From NCBI GenBank assembly GCA_963823075.1, contig CAWGKE010000002.1:372001-436000 (forward strand): a stretch of 64,000 nt of DNA. Direction: 5' to 3'. A model generated the notes under the pieces. The model did no database searches, had not been told where the DNA came from, and saw only the letters and a list, made by a program, of their open reading frames with translations. The translations under genes and the position numbers were made by a program. How positions within the stretch are numbered: position 1 is the stretch's first letter; every line of letters starts with the position of its first letter. This DNA comes from UBA4732 sp963823075 (GTDB lineage Bacteria; Planctomycetota; Planctomycetia; Gemmatales; Gemmataceae). Of this stretch, positions 41,333 through 50,028 are shown in pieces.

Positions 41333-43132
41333 TCACTTGTTCGCCGACGGCGCACCCTCCTCCGTCAGCTGATAGCAGGCCGCCCAATCGCTGTTGCGGA
41401 CGAACAGCTTGCCGTGGGCCACGACCGGATGGTTCCAGGTCTTTTCCTCGAACACCGGGAAGCGCCCCACCTCCTTGCGCCCCTGCGGCGTCGCCTCCAG
41501 CAGCGCGGCCGCACACGGCTTTTCCGACAGGACCAGCAGCAGTCCCTGGTCGGCCAGCAATAGCACTTGGCCGCTGCCGTAGGCCTTCGTCCGCCACTTC
41601 TGGCGGCCGTCTTCCAGGCTGACGCACACGAAATTGTCGGCGTCGTAGCCGTAGGCGAAGCCGTCGTGGACGACCATGTCGTTGTAGTTCGGCTTGAGCG
41701 CGGGGCTGGTCCAGACTTCTTCTGTTTTCCAGCCGTCCTTGTCGTGGCGCACGTGCAGCCGGGTCGTCCCCGTGAAGGAAGCAACCAGCACGTCCGAATC
41801 GCCCACGAGGGTCGGCTGCAAGACGCGGTGCATGGCCTGCGGCTGGTCGTACTTCCAGAGGACCTCGCCCTTGGCGGGGTCGAAGGCCGTCAGCCCCTTC
41901 TCGGTCAAACACAACACCTGCTCGACGCCGTCGAGCTTCGCGGGCTGCGGCGAGGAATAGCTCATCTTTCCCGCGGCGGCGGACCAGACCGGTGGCTGGC
42001 CCGACGCGGCGTCGTAGCCGAGCGCGCTCTTCTGGTCGGAGCCGGCCGCGATGACCGTCACCACGTCGCCGACGACCAGGGGCGACGAGGCGAAGCCCCA
42101 GGTGGGAAGGGTCGCTCCCGAATCGGCCGCGATGTCGCGCGTCCACACGACGGCGCCGGTCGCCGCGTCGAGACAGTTGAGCCGGCCGTTGGCGCCGAGG
42201 GCGTAGATTTTGCCGTCGTGGAACGTCGGCGTGGCGCGGGGGCCGGCGCCGCCCATCGCCTCGTCGAAGCGCGTGGCGTCGTCGTGCGCCCAAATCTGCT
42301 TGCCGCTGGCGGCGTCGTAGCAGACCACCGATTCCTGCTTGTCGCGCTGCTCCTGCGTGTAGATGTTGTCGCCGACCACGGCGAAGGAACCCCAGCCCGG
42401 CCCGACGCGATGGCGCCACAGCTCCTTCGGGGGGTTCTGATTCCAGTCGGCGGCGATGCGGACGCCCGTGAGTCGGCCGTCGCGCTCCGGCCCGCGGAAC
42501 CCCGGCCAGTCGCCCGGCTGGAGCTTCACGACGGCGGCGCCTTTCGCCGTGCCGATGCTTCCCTGCGAGGCCAGGAATTTGTCCTCGCCCCTCGGACTCC
42601 AGCGCAGCGAGAGCGTGCCATGCAGGCTGCCGTCGAGGCCGTCAAAGCGCAAGCAGAGGAAAGCGCCCCACGTCAGAAGAAGCGCGACCGGCAGGCCCAG
42701 ACGCACGACGGACCAGCTCAGGAAGGGCGTCACCAGCAGCAAGAGCACCCAGACGGTCAGGACCACGGGCAGGGCGTAGACGATCAGCAGCATGGGATTC
42801 TGCGGCCACAGCGCCGCTGCCCCGGCAGCGCCGGCGCCGAAAGCGGCGAGGCCGAGCATACGGTCGATCCAGGGGATACGGCTGAAGAAGAGCCACCAGA
42901 GGGCGACGGCAGCCGTGGCGATCATGGGGCCGAAGAACACGAACATGTAGCGCGTCATGCCCGGCGCGTCCAGCCATCCGGGGAGCCAGACGGCGGCAAG
43001 CAGGAGGACGACGATGGCCACGCCCGGCCAGAGGCGCGGCCGGGGCGCGGCGATGGGAGGTGGGGCGGCGGCGACGGGTGCATGGGGTTCCACGGGCGGC
43101 CCGGCCTGGACTTGCGAGGAGGCGTCGTTCAT
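41333..43132 (-). CDS. Membrane-anchored PQQ-type beta-propeller protein
   Basis: The 599-residue product has about five N-terminal membrane helices (residues 30-175) and then a propeller of PQQ/BamB-like blades, with repeats such as VVCYDAASGKQIWAHD, LNCLDAATGAVVWTRD and LTAFDPAKGEVLWKYD. GDWPGFRGPERDG before the propeller is the usual lead-in in planctomycete proteins of this type. PQQ binding is not certain: such blades often only bind proteins or sugars. It is transcribed divergently from a MarR gene, and an operator-like palindrome lies between them. Confidence 0.85.
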   Translation of the reverse strand: MNDASSQVQAGPPVEPHAPVAAAPPPIAAPRPRLWPGVAIVVLLLAAVWLPGWLDAPGMTRYMFVFFGPMIATAAVALWWLFFSRIPWIDRMLGLAAFGAGAAGAAALWPQNPMLLIVYALPVVLTVWVLLLLVTPFLSWSVVRLGLPVALLLTWGAFLCLRFDGLDGSLHGTLSLRWSPRGEDKFLASQGSIGTAKGAAVVKLQPGDWPGFRGPERDGRLTGVRIAADWNQNPPKELWRHRVGPGWGSFAVVGDNIYTQEQRDKQESVVCYDAASGKQIWAHDDATRFDEAMGGAGPRATPTFHDGKIYALGANGRLNCLDAATGAVVWTRDIAADSGATLPTWGFASSPLVVGDVVTVIAAGSDQKSALGYDAASGQPPVWSAAAGKMSYSSPQPAKLDGVEQVLCLTEKGLTAFDPAKGEVLWKYDQPQAMHRVLQPTLVGDSDVLVASFTGTTRLHVRHDKDGWKTEEVWTSPALKPNYNDMVVHDGFAYGYDADNFVCVSLEDGRQKWRTKAYGSGQVLLLADQGLLLVLSEKPCAAALLEATPQGRKEVGRFPVFEEKTWNHPVVAHGKLFVRNSDWAACYQLTEEGAPSANK

Positions 43133-43188
43133 GCGAAACTCCCTGGAGGACAGAGGCCCCGTTTTGACATGGGCGCAATTTGCAAGAA

Positions 43189-43207
43189 CTGGTATATTAT
43201 GTACCAG
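43189..43207. promoter_or_regulatory. Operator-like palindrome between PQQ-type and MarR genes
   Basis: CTGGTATATTATGTACCAG is a 19-bp, nearly perfect, AT-rich palindrome in a GC-rich genome. It lies 54 bases before the MarR start and overlaps a possible -10 box of the divergent gene. Size and position fit a MarR-dimer operator for autoregulation. Confidence 0.6.
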
Positions 43208-43226
43208 TCCATTATTTCTGTGTCAA
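43198..43226 (-). promoter_or_regulatory. Possible promoter of the PQQ-type gene
   Basis: On the minus strand TTGACA (43226-43221) and TACATA (43203-43198) are 17 bases apart. The -10 box overlaps the palindrome at 43189-43207, so a bound repressor would block it. Confidence 0.45.
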
Positions 43227-43260
43227 GGTCGGCAGCGATGGGAAGCGAGTTTTTGCGGAA

Positions 43261-43716
43261 ATGATCGACCCCCAGGAACTGGCGCGACTGATGGCGGAGT
43301 TCGGCAAGTCGTACACCCGGCGGATCTTTTCGGAGGTGGGGCGGGCGGGCACGACGCCGGCGCGGGGCCGATTGCTGATGGCGTTGCAGTGCCCGACCGG
43401 CGCGAAGATGAGCGAGGTCGGCGCCCGGCTCGGCGTGACGCCGCGTAACGTGACGAAGCTGGTGGACGGGCTGGAAAAAGAGGGGCTGCTGACGCGCGAA
43501 CCGCACCCCCACGACCGCCGGGTCACGCTGCTTCGCCTGACGGAAAAGGGCCGCACGGTTTCGCGCGAGAGCATGGGCGCCCACTTCGCCACGGCGGCGA
43601 AGCTGTACGAGCGGCTCAGCGCCGCCGAACGCCGCGAGTTGGCGCGCATCATCCGCAAGCTCCTGGACGGTTTGCGGGCGACGGACGCCGAAGACGAGCG
43701 AGCGCCTCCGTGCTGA
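43261..43716 (+). CDS. MarR family transcriptional regulator
   Basis: The 151-residue protein shows a winged helix-turn-helix: MSEVGARLGVTPRNVTKLVDGLE is the recognition region and EPHPHDRRVTLLRLTEKG the wing, the standard MarR pattern. The ATG at 43261 is the best start; the frame is open further upstream but crosses the operator. It likely binds the palindrome at 43189-43207 and controls itself and perhaps the divergent PQQ-type gene. The ligand is unknown. Confidence 0.92.
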   Translation: MIDPQELARLMAEFGKSYTRRIFSEVGRAGTTPARGRLLMALQCPTGAKMSEVGARLGVTPRNVTKLVDGLEKEGLLTREPHPHDRRVTLLRLTEKGRTVSRESMGAHFATAAKLYERLSAAERRELARIIRKLLDGLRATDAEDERAPPC

Positions 43717-43735
43717 CCGTCGATTCCCGTTCCGG

Positions 43736-43794
43736 TTAGCCGCGACGCGCAGCGGAGCGCTTTGTCCAAGCGCTCCGCTGCGCGTCGCGGCTAA
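43736..43794. repeat. TAGCCGC-family palindrome (GCAGCGGAGCGCT subtype)
   Basis: Perfect 27-bp arms (43736-43762 and 43768-43794). The loop is only five bases. It lies between convergent genes and probably ends both transcripts. Confidence 0.85.
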
Positions 43795-43798
43795 ACCA

Positions 43799-44725
43799 TT
43801 ATCCACCGTCCGTATTGGCGAAAACCTCGACGTGAACCGGGTGGTCGTCCAGCAGCAGCCCGGCGCCGACCAGCGTATTCCCTTCCATGCGCACGTCGTC
43901 GCCGAGGCCCGGCGACTTGAACGTCTCCTCCTTCACGCCGGGGGCGGTGCGCAGCCAGTCGCGGACGGTGTCGCGCGTCACCGGAGCGGCCTCCGCCTCG
44001 ACCCGCGCGTCCACGGCGTAGGCCCGGACCAGTTTCGACCACAGTTTGCTCAGGGTGGCCGGCTGGTCGAACAGGTCGAAACCGGCGATGCGGCCGCCGT
44101 AGGCGAACACCGCGCCGCTCGCCCCCTCGGGCGCCTGGAGCTGTTCCGTCACGGGCGCCAGTTCCTTCTCCGTGTCCTCGTACATCTGCTGCAGCACCAT
44201 CGTGTCGGAGTGGGAGCCGGTTTCCGCCATTTTGCGGTCCACTTCCTGCCACACTTCGCCCTGGCGCGACGACGGCTTGCCCTCCGCGCGGTAGCTCATG
44301 GTGGCGTGGGCGTGCATCAGCTTGCGGAGGCGGCCGTGCGACGAGCTGCCGGCGCTGCCGAACTTGGCGGAGCGGTAGGCCCAGCGGCCGCGCTCCACGC
44401 AGCTGACCGGGATCGGCAGCTCGCTGTGCGGCGCCACCAGGATGCTGGCGTTGAGGACGCGGTTCTGCTTGCCGCCGGACAGCTGTTCGCCGGCCATCAG
44501 GAAGGCGGGGGCGTCGCCCTTGTTCGTCACCTTCAGCGTCGGCACCGAACCGCTTTCGGCGACCTCGGTCACTTCCAGCAGGCCCGACGCCAGGCCGTCG
44601 TCCAGTGTGGCATAGGCCAGCGGCTCGCCCGGCCGCCAGCGCAGGGCGAAGACCTGCAAGCCGCCGGCCTCGACGGGTTCATCCACTTCAACGGTCTCAA
44701 GACGGCTGCTCAACGCCTGGCTCAT
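43799..44725 (-). CDS. ARPP-1 (DUF6569) domain protein
   Basis: A 308-residue cytosolic protein with the full ARPP-1 pattern: LLEVTEVAESGSVPTLKVTN, MAGEQLSGGKQNRVLNASIL, PIPVSCVERGRWAYRS, QGEVWQEVDRKMAE and AVFAYGGRIAGFDLFD. The family is named for association with ADP-ribosylglycohydrolases and rhodanese-phosphatases, so a link to ADP-ribose or nucleotide signalling has been suggested; no activity is known to me. Here no such partner gene is adjacent. Confidence 0.78.
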   Translation of the reverse strand: MSQALSSRLETVEVDEPVEAGGLQVFALRWRPGEPLAYATLDDGLASGLLEVTEVAESGSVPTLKVTNKGDAPAFLMAGEQLSGGKQNRVLNASILVAPHSELPIPVSCVERGRWAYRSAKFGSAGSSSHGRLRKLMHAHATMSYRAEGKPSSRQGEVWQEVDRKMAETGSHSDTMVLQQMYEDTEKELAPVTEQLQAPEGASGAVFAYGGRIAGFDLFDQPATLSKLWSKLVRAYAVDARVEAEAAPVTRDTVRDWLRTAPGVKEETFKSPGLGDDVRMEGNTLVGAGLLLDDHPVHVEVFANTDGG

Positions 44726-44860
44726 GGGGCTTCCTCCGAGGGGTGACGGCGCAAAAGCGGGGACGACCGCGCGGATAGCACGGGGTCGGCCGGGGATCGT
44801 CGCCGGTCTGGATGCGTGGTGCGGACGAGATTGCTTCGCCGTTTCATTTTACCGGCGAAG

Positions 44861-45637
44861 TCAAGGGGCGCCGCGCGAAACGACCTGCGGCGGACGATTC
44901 ATGAGCCACGGCGTCACCTGTCGGCCGAGGAAGAGCGGCATGCAGGTGCTGTTGTGCCAGCAGCGGCGTTCCAGGCACATTTCCGGCTTCCAGCCCGACT
45001 GCACCAGCCGGGCGTACAGGCGCCGCCCCTCCGCGTCGATGTCGTCGGGGACCTGGAAGCCCTGCATCCCGGCCGCGTCCTCGTAGTACCGATCGACGGT
45101 CCCGAACATCGTGGTTCCGAAATGGAGCATGAACACGTCGAGCGGCGAATGGAAGGCGACGATTTCGCCGCGCGTGGCGCGGAGGGCCGGCCGCAGGTCG
45201 TAGGTGGGCGACACGGCCGCGGACAGGAGGATGATGCGGTCGATGCTGGCGGCCGGCAGCTGGGCGGCGGTTTCGAGGACGAGGGCGGCGCCGGCGCTGT
45301 GTCCCATGAGGAAGATCGGCCGCGACGGGTCCTCGGCCTTGACGGCCCGCACCTGATCGGCCAGCTCGGCGGCCTTCTCCTGCAAATAGCGCATGTCCTG
45401 CAAGTCGCGCAGCATGTGGAGTTTGCCGTGCGTCCACTCGAAGACGCGAATCTCGTGCGGGACGCCGGCCAGGGGCAGCGCCACCGGTGCCCACGTCTGC
45501 AGCGGATCGACGCCGCCGACGCCGCCCACGACGAAGACGACGCCCGGCTTTCCTTCGGCAGCCGGCTCGTCGGCCCGCACGGCGGCCGGGACGAGCGCCG
45601 CGAACAGCGCAAGAGCGATCCGCGATGGCGTGGCCAT
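44861..45637 (-). CDS. Secreted alpha/beta-hydrolase
   Basis: The start at 45637 (MATPSRIALALFAALVPAAV) gives a signal peptide of about 22 residues. The mature protein has an alpha/beta-hydrolase core: strand VVFVVGGVGG, nucleophile elbow GHSAGAAL, and downstream Asp and His candidates (SPLDVFML and CWHNSTCM). The substrate could be an ester or lipid; Cys residues near the end might form a disulphide. It is 135 bases from the ARPP-1 gene's start, same strand. Confidence 0.78.
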   Translation of the reverse strand: MATPSRIALALFAALVPAAVRADEPAAEGKPGVVFVVGGVGGVDPLQTWAPVALPLAGVPHEIRVFEWTHGKLHMLRDLQDMRYLQEKAAELADQVRAVKAEDPSRPIFLMGHSAGAALVLETAAQLPAASIDRIILLSAAVSPTYDLRPALRATRGEIVAFHSPLDVFMLHFGTTMFGTVDRYYEDAAGMQGFQVPDDIDAEGRRLYARLVQSGWKPEMCLERRCWHNSTCMPLFLGRQVTPWLMNRPPQVVSRGAP

Positions 45638-45766
45638 GAACCGCCCCTCCGCGGGCGACCGGGTAACGACGCGAGGCGCGGCCGGGTATATCGCCGCGGC
45701 GCGGCGGGGGCAAGGCCAACCCGGCGCGCTCCTTTGAGCAAGGGGTCGTCCGGAAACAAGTTCCAA

Positions 45767-45818
45767 GGTTAGCCGCGACGCGCCAGCGGAGCGCTCCGCT
45801 GGCGCGTCGCGGCTAACC
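45767..45818. repeat. TAGCCGC-family palindrome, perfect
   Basis: A perfect 52-bp palindrome without a loop (GGTTAGCCGCGACGCGCCAG...). It is in the divergent gap between the hydrolase and FGE genes. Confidence 0.88.
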
Positions 45819-45964
45819 GAAGTTGCTTTTGGGCGATTGCAAGCAATCCCGCGGCGTTTTTCCTTGCGTCCGCCGCCGTCACGCGGTTAGATGCAATCCA
45901 GGTCGCGCCGGCCGCTGTTCCGGCGCCCCATCCGCGGCTGGATGAGTCCCTATTGAGGCCTCCC

Positions 45965-47122
45965 ATGGCGTTCACCTCTTCGAGAAAGGCCCGCGGCCGG
46001 AAGCGCCTGCCGATAACCAAAGAGGTCCAACCTCCTCGTAAGGGCAAATGGCTGTGGCGCGCCAGTCTGCTGGCGGCCCTGGCCGTCGGCGCGTTCGCCG
46101 TGGCTTACGGCCTGACCAGGGTTTCGTGGTCGGGTTCGGCCGTGGGGCTGCCGGGCATGAAATGGATTCCGCCCGGCGAGTTCACGATGGGCACGGACGA
46201 TCCCCGCAGCATGGCCAACGAGCGGCCGGCCCACCGCGTCCGCGTGGACGGCTTCTGGATGGACGAACACGACATCACCAACGCCGAGTTCCGCCGCTTC
46301 GTCGAGGCGACCGGCTACGTCACCACCGCCGAGAAGGCGCCCGACTGGCAGGAGATGAAGAAGCAGTTCCCGCCCGGTACGCCGCGGCCCGCCGACCTCA
46401 AGACGGCGCCCGGCTCACTCGTCTTCACGCCGACCCCCCACTCCGTCCCGCTCGACGACCTGTCGCAGTGGTGGCGCTGGGTGGCCGGCGCCGACTGGCG
46501 CCACCCCAACGGCCCCGACGGGTCCAGCGCCGGCAAGGACGATTACCCGGTCGTGCAGGTGTCGTGGGATGACGCGGCCGCCTATGCGAAATGGGCCGGC
46601 AAACGGCTGCCGACCGAGGCGGAATGGGAACGCGCCGCCCGCGGCGGCCTGGACGGCAAGCGCTTCGCCTGGGGCGACGAGTTCCGCCCCGGCGGCAAGT
46701 ACATGGCCAACACCTACCAGGGCGAGTTCCCGGTCAAGGATGCGGGCGACGACGGTTTCGTCGGCCCGTCGCCGGTTGGGTCGTTCCCACCCAACGGATA
46801 CGGTTTGTACGACATGGCCGGCAACGTCTGGCAGTGGTGCGCCGACCTCTACCGCGCCGACGCCCCGGAGCAGTGCGCCGCCAAGGGCTGCTGCGAGAAC
46901 CCGGCCGGCCCGCGCGACTGCTGGGACCCCACCGACCCCACGGGCTACGCCGCCGCCCCGCGCCGCGTCATCAAGGGCGGCTCGTTCCTGTGCAACCCGG
47001 ATTACTGCGAGAGCTATCGTCCCAGCGCCCGCCGCGGTACGCCGCCGGACACCGGCACGTCCCACATCGGTTTCCGCTGCGTCGTTTCGACCGAAGACGC
47101 CCGGAAGCTGCACGGCGAATAG
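45965..47122 (+). CDS. Formylglycine-generating enzyme (SUMF1 family), membrane-anchored
   Basis: The 385-residue product has a basic N-terminus and one membrane helix (about 32-50), then an FGE-sulfatase domain: MKWIPPGEFTMGTDD, VSWDDAAAYAKWAGKRLPTE, NVWQWCADLY. Near the end, GGSFLCNPDYC (about 338-348) holds two Cys at the spacing of the catalytic copper-binding pair of real FGEs, followed by GTSHIGFRC. Many SUMF1 paralogues lack the pair. It therefore can be expected to convert the sulfatase Cys to formylglycine, with the active site outside the cytoplasm. No sulfatase gene is in the window. Confidence 0.88.
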   Translation: MAFTSSRKARGRKRLPITKEVQPPRKGKWLWRASLLAALAVGAFAVAYGLTRVSWSGSAVGLPGMKWIPPGEFTMGTDDPRSMANERPAHRVRVDGFWMDEHDITNAEFRRFVEATGYVTTAEKAPDWQEMKKQFPPGTPRPADLKTAPGSLVFTPTPHSVPLDDLSQWWRWVAGADWRHPNGPDGSSAGKDDYPVVQVSWDDAAAYAKWAGKRLPTEAEWERAARGGLDGKRFAWGDEFRPGGKYMANTYQGEFPVKDAGDDGFVGPSPVGSFPPNGYGLYDMAGNVWQWCADLYRADAPEQCAAKGCCENPAGPRDCWDPTDPTGYAAAPRRVIKGGSFLCNPDYCESYRPSARRGTPPDTGTSHIGFRCVVSTEDARKLHGE

Positions 47123-47155
47123 GCGTCCGCGAAGGGGCTGGATCCTGGACCGGGC

Positions 47156-47443
47156 CTATCGGGGTTCGTATTGCTTCGTGAGTTTCGGGTTGCATGTCGT
47201 GATCTGACCGTCCGCGTCCACCGCGAGAAAAAAGCTGTTGGCGATCCGGACTGAAGTAACATCGTTGCCTGCGAACACGTTCACGCGGTAATTGTTGTCC
47301 CAGAGCGGACGAACCGACACGGAGAGGAGATCGTGGGGCTGGCCCAGGGTGTGCATGACCTGCTCTCGAATGAGGGCGTTCAACGCCTCGCGCTTCTCGT
47401 GTTTCAGGTGATTCTGTTGCTCGTTCTGCTGGGTCGTTGGCAT
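47156..47443 (-). CDS. Small protein of unknown function
   Basis: The 95-residue product has a Gln/Glu-rich helical start and a beta-rich end (LSVSVRPLWDNNYRVNVFAG, FFLAVDADGQITTCNP). GGAGG lies six bases before the ATG at 47443. I do not recognise a family. It is the last gene of a minus-strand run that begins at 49860. Confidence 0.6.
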   Translation of the reverse strand: MPTTQQNEQQNHLKHEKREALNALIREQVMHTLGQPHDLLSVSVRPLWDNNYRVNVFAGNDVTSVRIANSFFLAVDADGQITTCNPKLTKQYEPR

Positions 47444-47498
47444 GGCAGTCCTCCGCGGGGTGGATGGAACGTTTGCTGGCCTGCAGACGGCCGAATCG

Positions 47499-48560
47499 TC
47501 ATGGCCCGAGAACATCGACCGTCATCCGTCTTGCCGCGGCGACGGGCCTGGCGCCGCGAAGCAAAACGCCCCGGCGCTCCTGGAAGGAGACCAGGCAATC
47601 CCTCTCGGGGTCCCAGAGTTTGAGCCGCAGGCAGCGAAAGATGTCGCGGGGGTGGAGCGAAGTCGTCCCCGGCGACTGCAACTCCTCAATCCCCGCCATG
47701 GCTTCCGGCAGCCGGTAGAAGGGGATGCGGGCGTTCAGGTGGTGGACGTGATGGTAGCCGATGTTGCCCGTAAACCAGTGCATCAGCGGGTTCAGGCGCA
47801 GGAAACTCGAGGAATGCAGCGCCGCGTCGGTGTAGTCCCATTCCGCGCGGTTTTGGAACCGTGCGCCAGGAAAATTGTGCTGCACGTAGAACAAGTATGT
47901 CCCAAGAGCATCGGCCAGCAGGACCGGCGCCAGGAACGTGAACACGAGGGCGCCCGGCGCGAAGACGGCCAGGCCGGCGATCAATCCCGCCTGGAGAAGC
48001 AGCGCCGCGGCCGCATCGAGATGCTGGCGCGGCCGGGTCAGCAACGGACAGAGACACAGGCTATAGACAAAGACGGTGAAGTAGCCCAGCAGCATGATAA
48101 GAGGGTGGCGAACCACCGCGTATCCCAGGCGCTGCCACCGGCCGGCCTTCGCATACTCGTCGGTCGTCATCAACCAGACTCCGCCCATGTTTTCGGCGAA
48201 GTACTGCCCGTTGTGGTGGTGGTGATGATCGTGCGACTGCTTCCAGATGCTGGGAGGAGCGAGCATCAGCAACCCAAAGGCCCGGAACATGAAGTCGGCC
48301 AGCCGCGAACGGCCCAGGATCGCGCCATGCAGGTAGTCGTGGTAGATCACGAACAACCGGACCAGGACCAGGCTGGCCAACACGCTGAACGAAAGGCGCA
48401 CCGGCCAGGGCAGCTCCAGGCAGGTCAGGCCGAGCAGGCCGAGCAGCACCCCAAGCGTGGACCCGAAATGCCACCAGCTCCGGCGGCGATCCTCCCGGGC
48501 ATACGGTTTCGTCGCCCGAATCAGTTCCGGCCCCGTCCGCATGGGTTTCCGCGTCTCCAT
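47499..48560 (-). CDS. Membrane fatty acid desaturase/hydroxylase family protein
   Basis: A 353-residue integral membrane protein with the three His boxes of the family: HDYLH, HDHHHHH and HHVHH, which hold a di-iron centre, among four or more hydrophobic helices. It inserts a double bond or hydroxyl into acyl chains using O2. Such enzymes often rise in the cold. An ATG four codons upstream (48572) is also possible. It lies in the csrA gene run. Confidence 0.88.
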   Translation of the reverse strand: METRKPMRTGPELIRATKPYAREDRRRSWWHFGSTLGVLLGLLGLTCLELPWPVRLSFSVLASLVLVRLFVIYHDYLHGAILGRSRLADFMFRAFGLLMLAPPSIWKQSHDHHHHHNGQYFAENMGGVWLMTTDEYAKAGRWQRLGYAVVRHPLIMLLGYFTVFVYSLCLCPLLTRPRQHLDAAAALLLQAGLIAGLAVFAPGALVFTFLAPVLLADALGTYLFYVQHNFPGARFQNRAEWDYTDAALHSSSFLRLNPLMHWFTGNIGYHHVHHLNARIPFYRLPEAMAGIEELQSPGTTSLHPRDIFRCLRLKLWDPERDCLVSFQERRGVLLRGARPVAAARRMTVDVLGP

Positions 48561-48661
48561 CTTGCACCTCAAACGCGACGATCCGCGCGATCACGGCCTT
48601 GGACCCGTGCGCCATCCATTGCTCCTCCACCTCCACGCCCTTCGGATAACGCGGTTTCCCT

Positions 48662-48844
48662 TTACTGCCAGAAAGACCGCCTTCGGAACGCGTGTCCCAG
48701 GAAGGCCAGCACCGCGAGAACGAGGAAGACGACGAAGACGACCTTCCCCCCTTCCCAGGCGTAGCTGGACATTACTCCGAAGCCGAAAAAGGCGGCGATA
48801 AGAGCGATGACGAGGAGGGCGATCGCCAACCGTAACAGGGTCAC
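48662..48844 (-). CDS. DUF1328-type small hydrophobic membrane protein
   Basis: A GTG at 48844 with GGAG upstream starts a 60-residue protein with two hydrophobic helices (LRLAIALLVIALIAAFFGFG and VVFVVFLVLAVLAFLG). This is the DUF1328 pattern, a small inner-membrane protein often linked with stress conditions. It would be missed if only ATG starts were considered. Confidence 0.78.
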   Translation of the reverse strand: MTLLRLAIALLVIALIAAFFGFGVMSSYAWEGGKVVFVVFLVLAVLAFLGHAFRRRSFWQ

Positions 48845-48894
48845 GTTCTTCTCCTTCAAAGGGGATGCAGCCCGCCGGGTTCCCCATTGCGGTT

Positions 48895-49143
48895 TCAGGG
48901 GCGGGGTTGCGGGTCTTGAGTCTTGTCCGTGGAGTCGGGGGCGTTTTCCTTCGCCTTTTTTCCGAGGCCTTCGACCTTCGTCTTGTCGTCCTGCATTTTC
49001 TTTTCGTCCACGCCGATGGTAACGCTGGGCTTGTGGTCGGTGCTGTCCGTCGAAAGACGGAACCAGCCTTGGTAGAACCCGAGGCCGGCGACGCCGGCTG
49101 CGAGCAATACGAGCAGGGCGAGAAAAATCAAGAACGCTTTCAT
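48895..49143 (-). CDS. Small membrane-anchored protein of unknown function
   Basis: The 82-residue product has one N-terminal membrane helix or signal (LIFLALLVLLAAGVAGLGFY) and a short polar tail rich in Lys, Asp and Pro. No motif is known. It lies 54 bases downstream of csrA on the same strand. Confidence 0.65.
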   Translation of the reverse strand: MKAFLIFLALLVLLAAGVAGLGFYQGWFRLSTDSTDHKPSVTIGVDEKKMQDDKTKVEGLGKKAKENAPDSTDKTQDPQPRP

Positions 49144-49197
49144 GACGGAACCTTCTTCTCTTGGGCAAAAGGGAGGGCGACTGGTTTCAAGCTGTCG

Positions 49198-49425
49198 TCA
49201 CACGACGGGCGCCCCGGCGCCGTCGGCGGGGTTTGCCGGCCGGGAGCCGGCGCGGATGCGTTCCCACACCTCCAGGCGATGCACGGGAACGCCGGCATCG
49301 ACCTCGAAGCCCAGCTTCACGATCCCGCCCCGGATTTCGAGCACCGTGACTTTGAGCAGGCGCTCGAAGCCGTCGGAGCCTCCGACCATGACCGATTCCT
49401 TGTGTTTTCTCGACAGTACCAACAT
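49198..49425 (-). CDS. csrA: Carbon storage regulator CsrA
   Basis: A 75-residue CsrA. N-terminal MLVLSRKHKESVMVG, then KVTVLEIRGGIVKLGFE and VPVHRLEVWERI, are the conserved beta-strand pattern of this dimeric RNA-binding protein; the Arg needed for RNA contact (RLEVWERI) is present. CsrA binds GGA motifs in mRNA leaders and alters translation and stability. AAGGAG lies seven bases before the ATG. It sits 15 bases after a DUF2294 gene, so the two form an operon. A candidate small RNA lies directly upstream of that operon. Confidence 0.93.
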   Translation of the reverse strand: MLVLSRKHKESVMVGGSDGFERLLKVTVLEIRGGIVKLGFEVDAGVPVHRLEVWERIRAGSRPANPADGAGAPVV

Positions 49426-49440
49426 GGCAAAACTCCTTTT

Positions 49441-49860
49441 TCAGGACGGAAGGTCCGACCCGCTCTCGCTCCACGCGTCGGCGGGAACGCTTCGGGCGAG
49501 CAGGAACACCTGGACCACGGCGCCCGTACTGAGCGCCTGCACCACCGCGCCCGGGGTCGTCTCCACTTCCACGCTCGCTTCGCGCACCTCCACCCCGGTG
49601 ATTCTTTTGATCTCCTGCCGCAGCGGGTCGCAGGAGTTGTGGAACAGCAGTCGGTGATACTCCCGCACCTGGGCGGCGCCTGCCGGGCTTTTGGACAGGG
49701 CCTTCTCGGCCGGCGACAAGGCCCCGTGCAGGGTGATTATCAACGTGTCCTCACTTAGAACGACGTTCACCGATTCGGGCGCCTGGCCCGTGCGCCGCTG
49801 CTCAAACGCGCGGGCCGCGTGAGCGATCTGCTGCGCCCTGGTGCTGTAGGACTGGTTCAT
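49441..49860 (-). CDS. DUF2294 family protein
   Basis: The 139-residue product has the DUF2294 pattern: TRAQQIAHAARAFEQRRTGQ, SVNVVLSEDTLIITLHGALS and a central ITGVEVREASVEVETTPGAV. The family's function is unknown; members are often near oxidative or gas-related genes. It leads a minus-strand operon with csrA. A paralogue is encoded divergently at 50358. Confidence 0.72.
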   Translation of the reverse strand: MNQSYSTRAQQIAHAARAFEQRRTGQAPESVNVVLSEDTLIITLHGALSPAEKALSKSPAGAAQVREYHRLLFHNSCDPLRQEIKRITGVEVREASVEVETTPGAVVQALSTGAVVQVFLLARSVPADAWSESGSDLPS

Positions 49861-49907
49861 CCGATCCGTCCCTGGCGGCTGCGGCCGTCCCGCGCCGCCG
49901 AAAAAAA

Positions 49908-50028
49908 CTAGGACGGCAAACTCAACTTGAGACCCTCGGCGGACAAGCGATTTCTGGCGTTTTCCTGGGCCGCCCAGTTCAAGAACAGGCCGTTTTCGGG
50001 GCCTCTCAAGTTAAGTTTGCCATCCTAG
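49908..50028. mobile_element. MITE-like element with TA-flanked inverted repeats
   Basis: A 121-bp unit begins C-TA-GGACGGCAAACT and ends with the near-perfect complement AGTTTGCCATCC-TA-G. The inverted repeats are 22 bp with two mismatches and are bounded by TA dinucleotides, the target duplication of IS630/Tc1 elements. It has no coding capacity and abuts the terminator T-tract of the first small RNA candidate. Confidence 0.6.
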
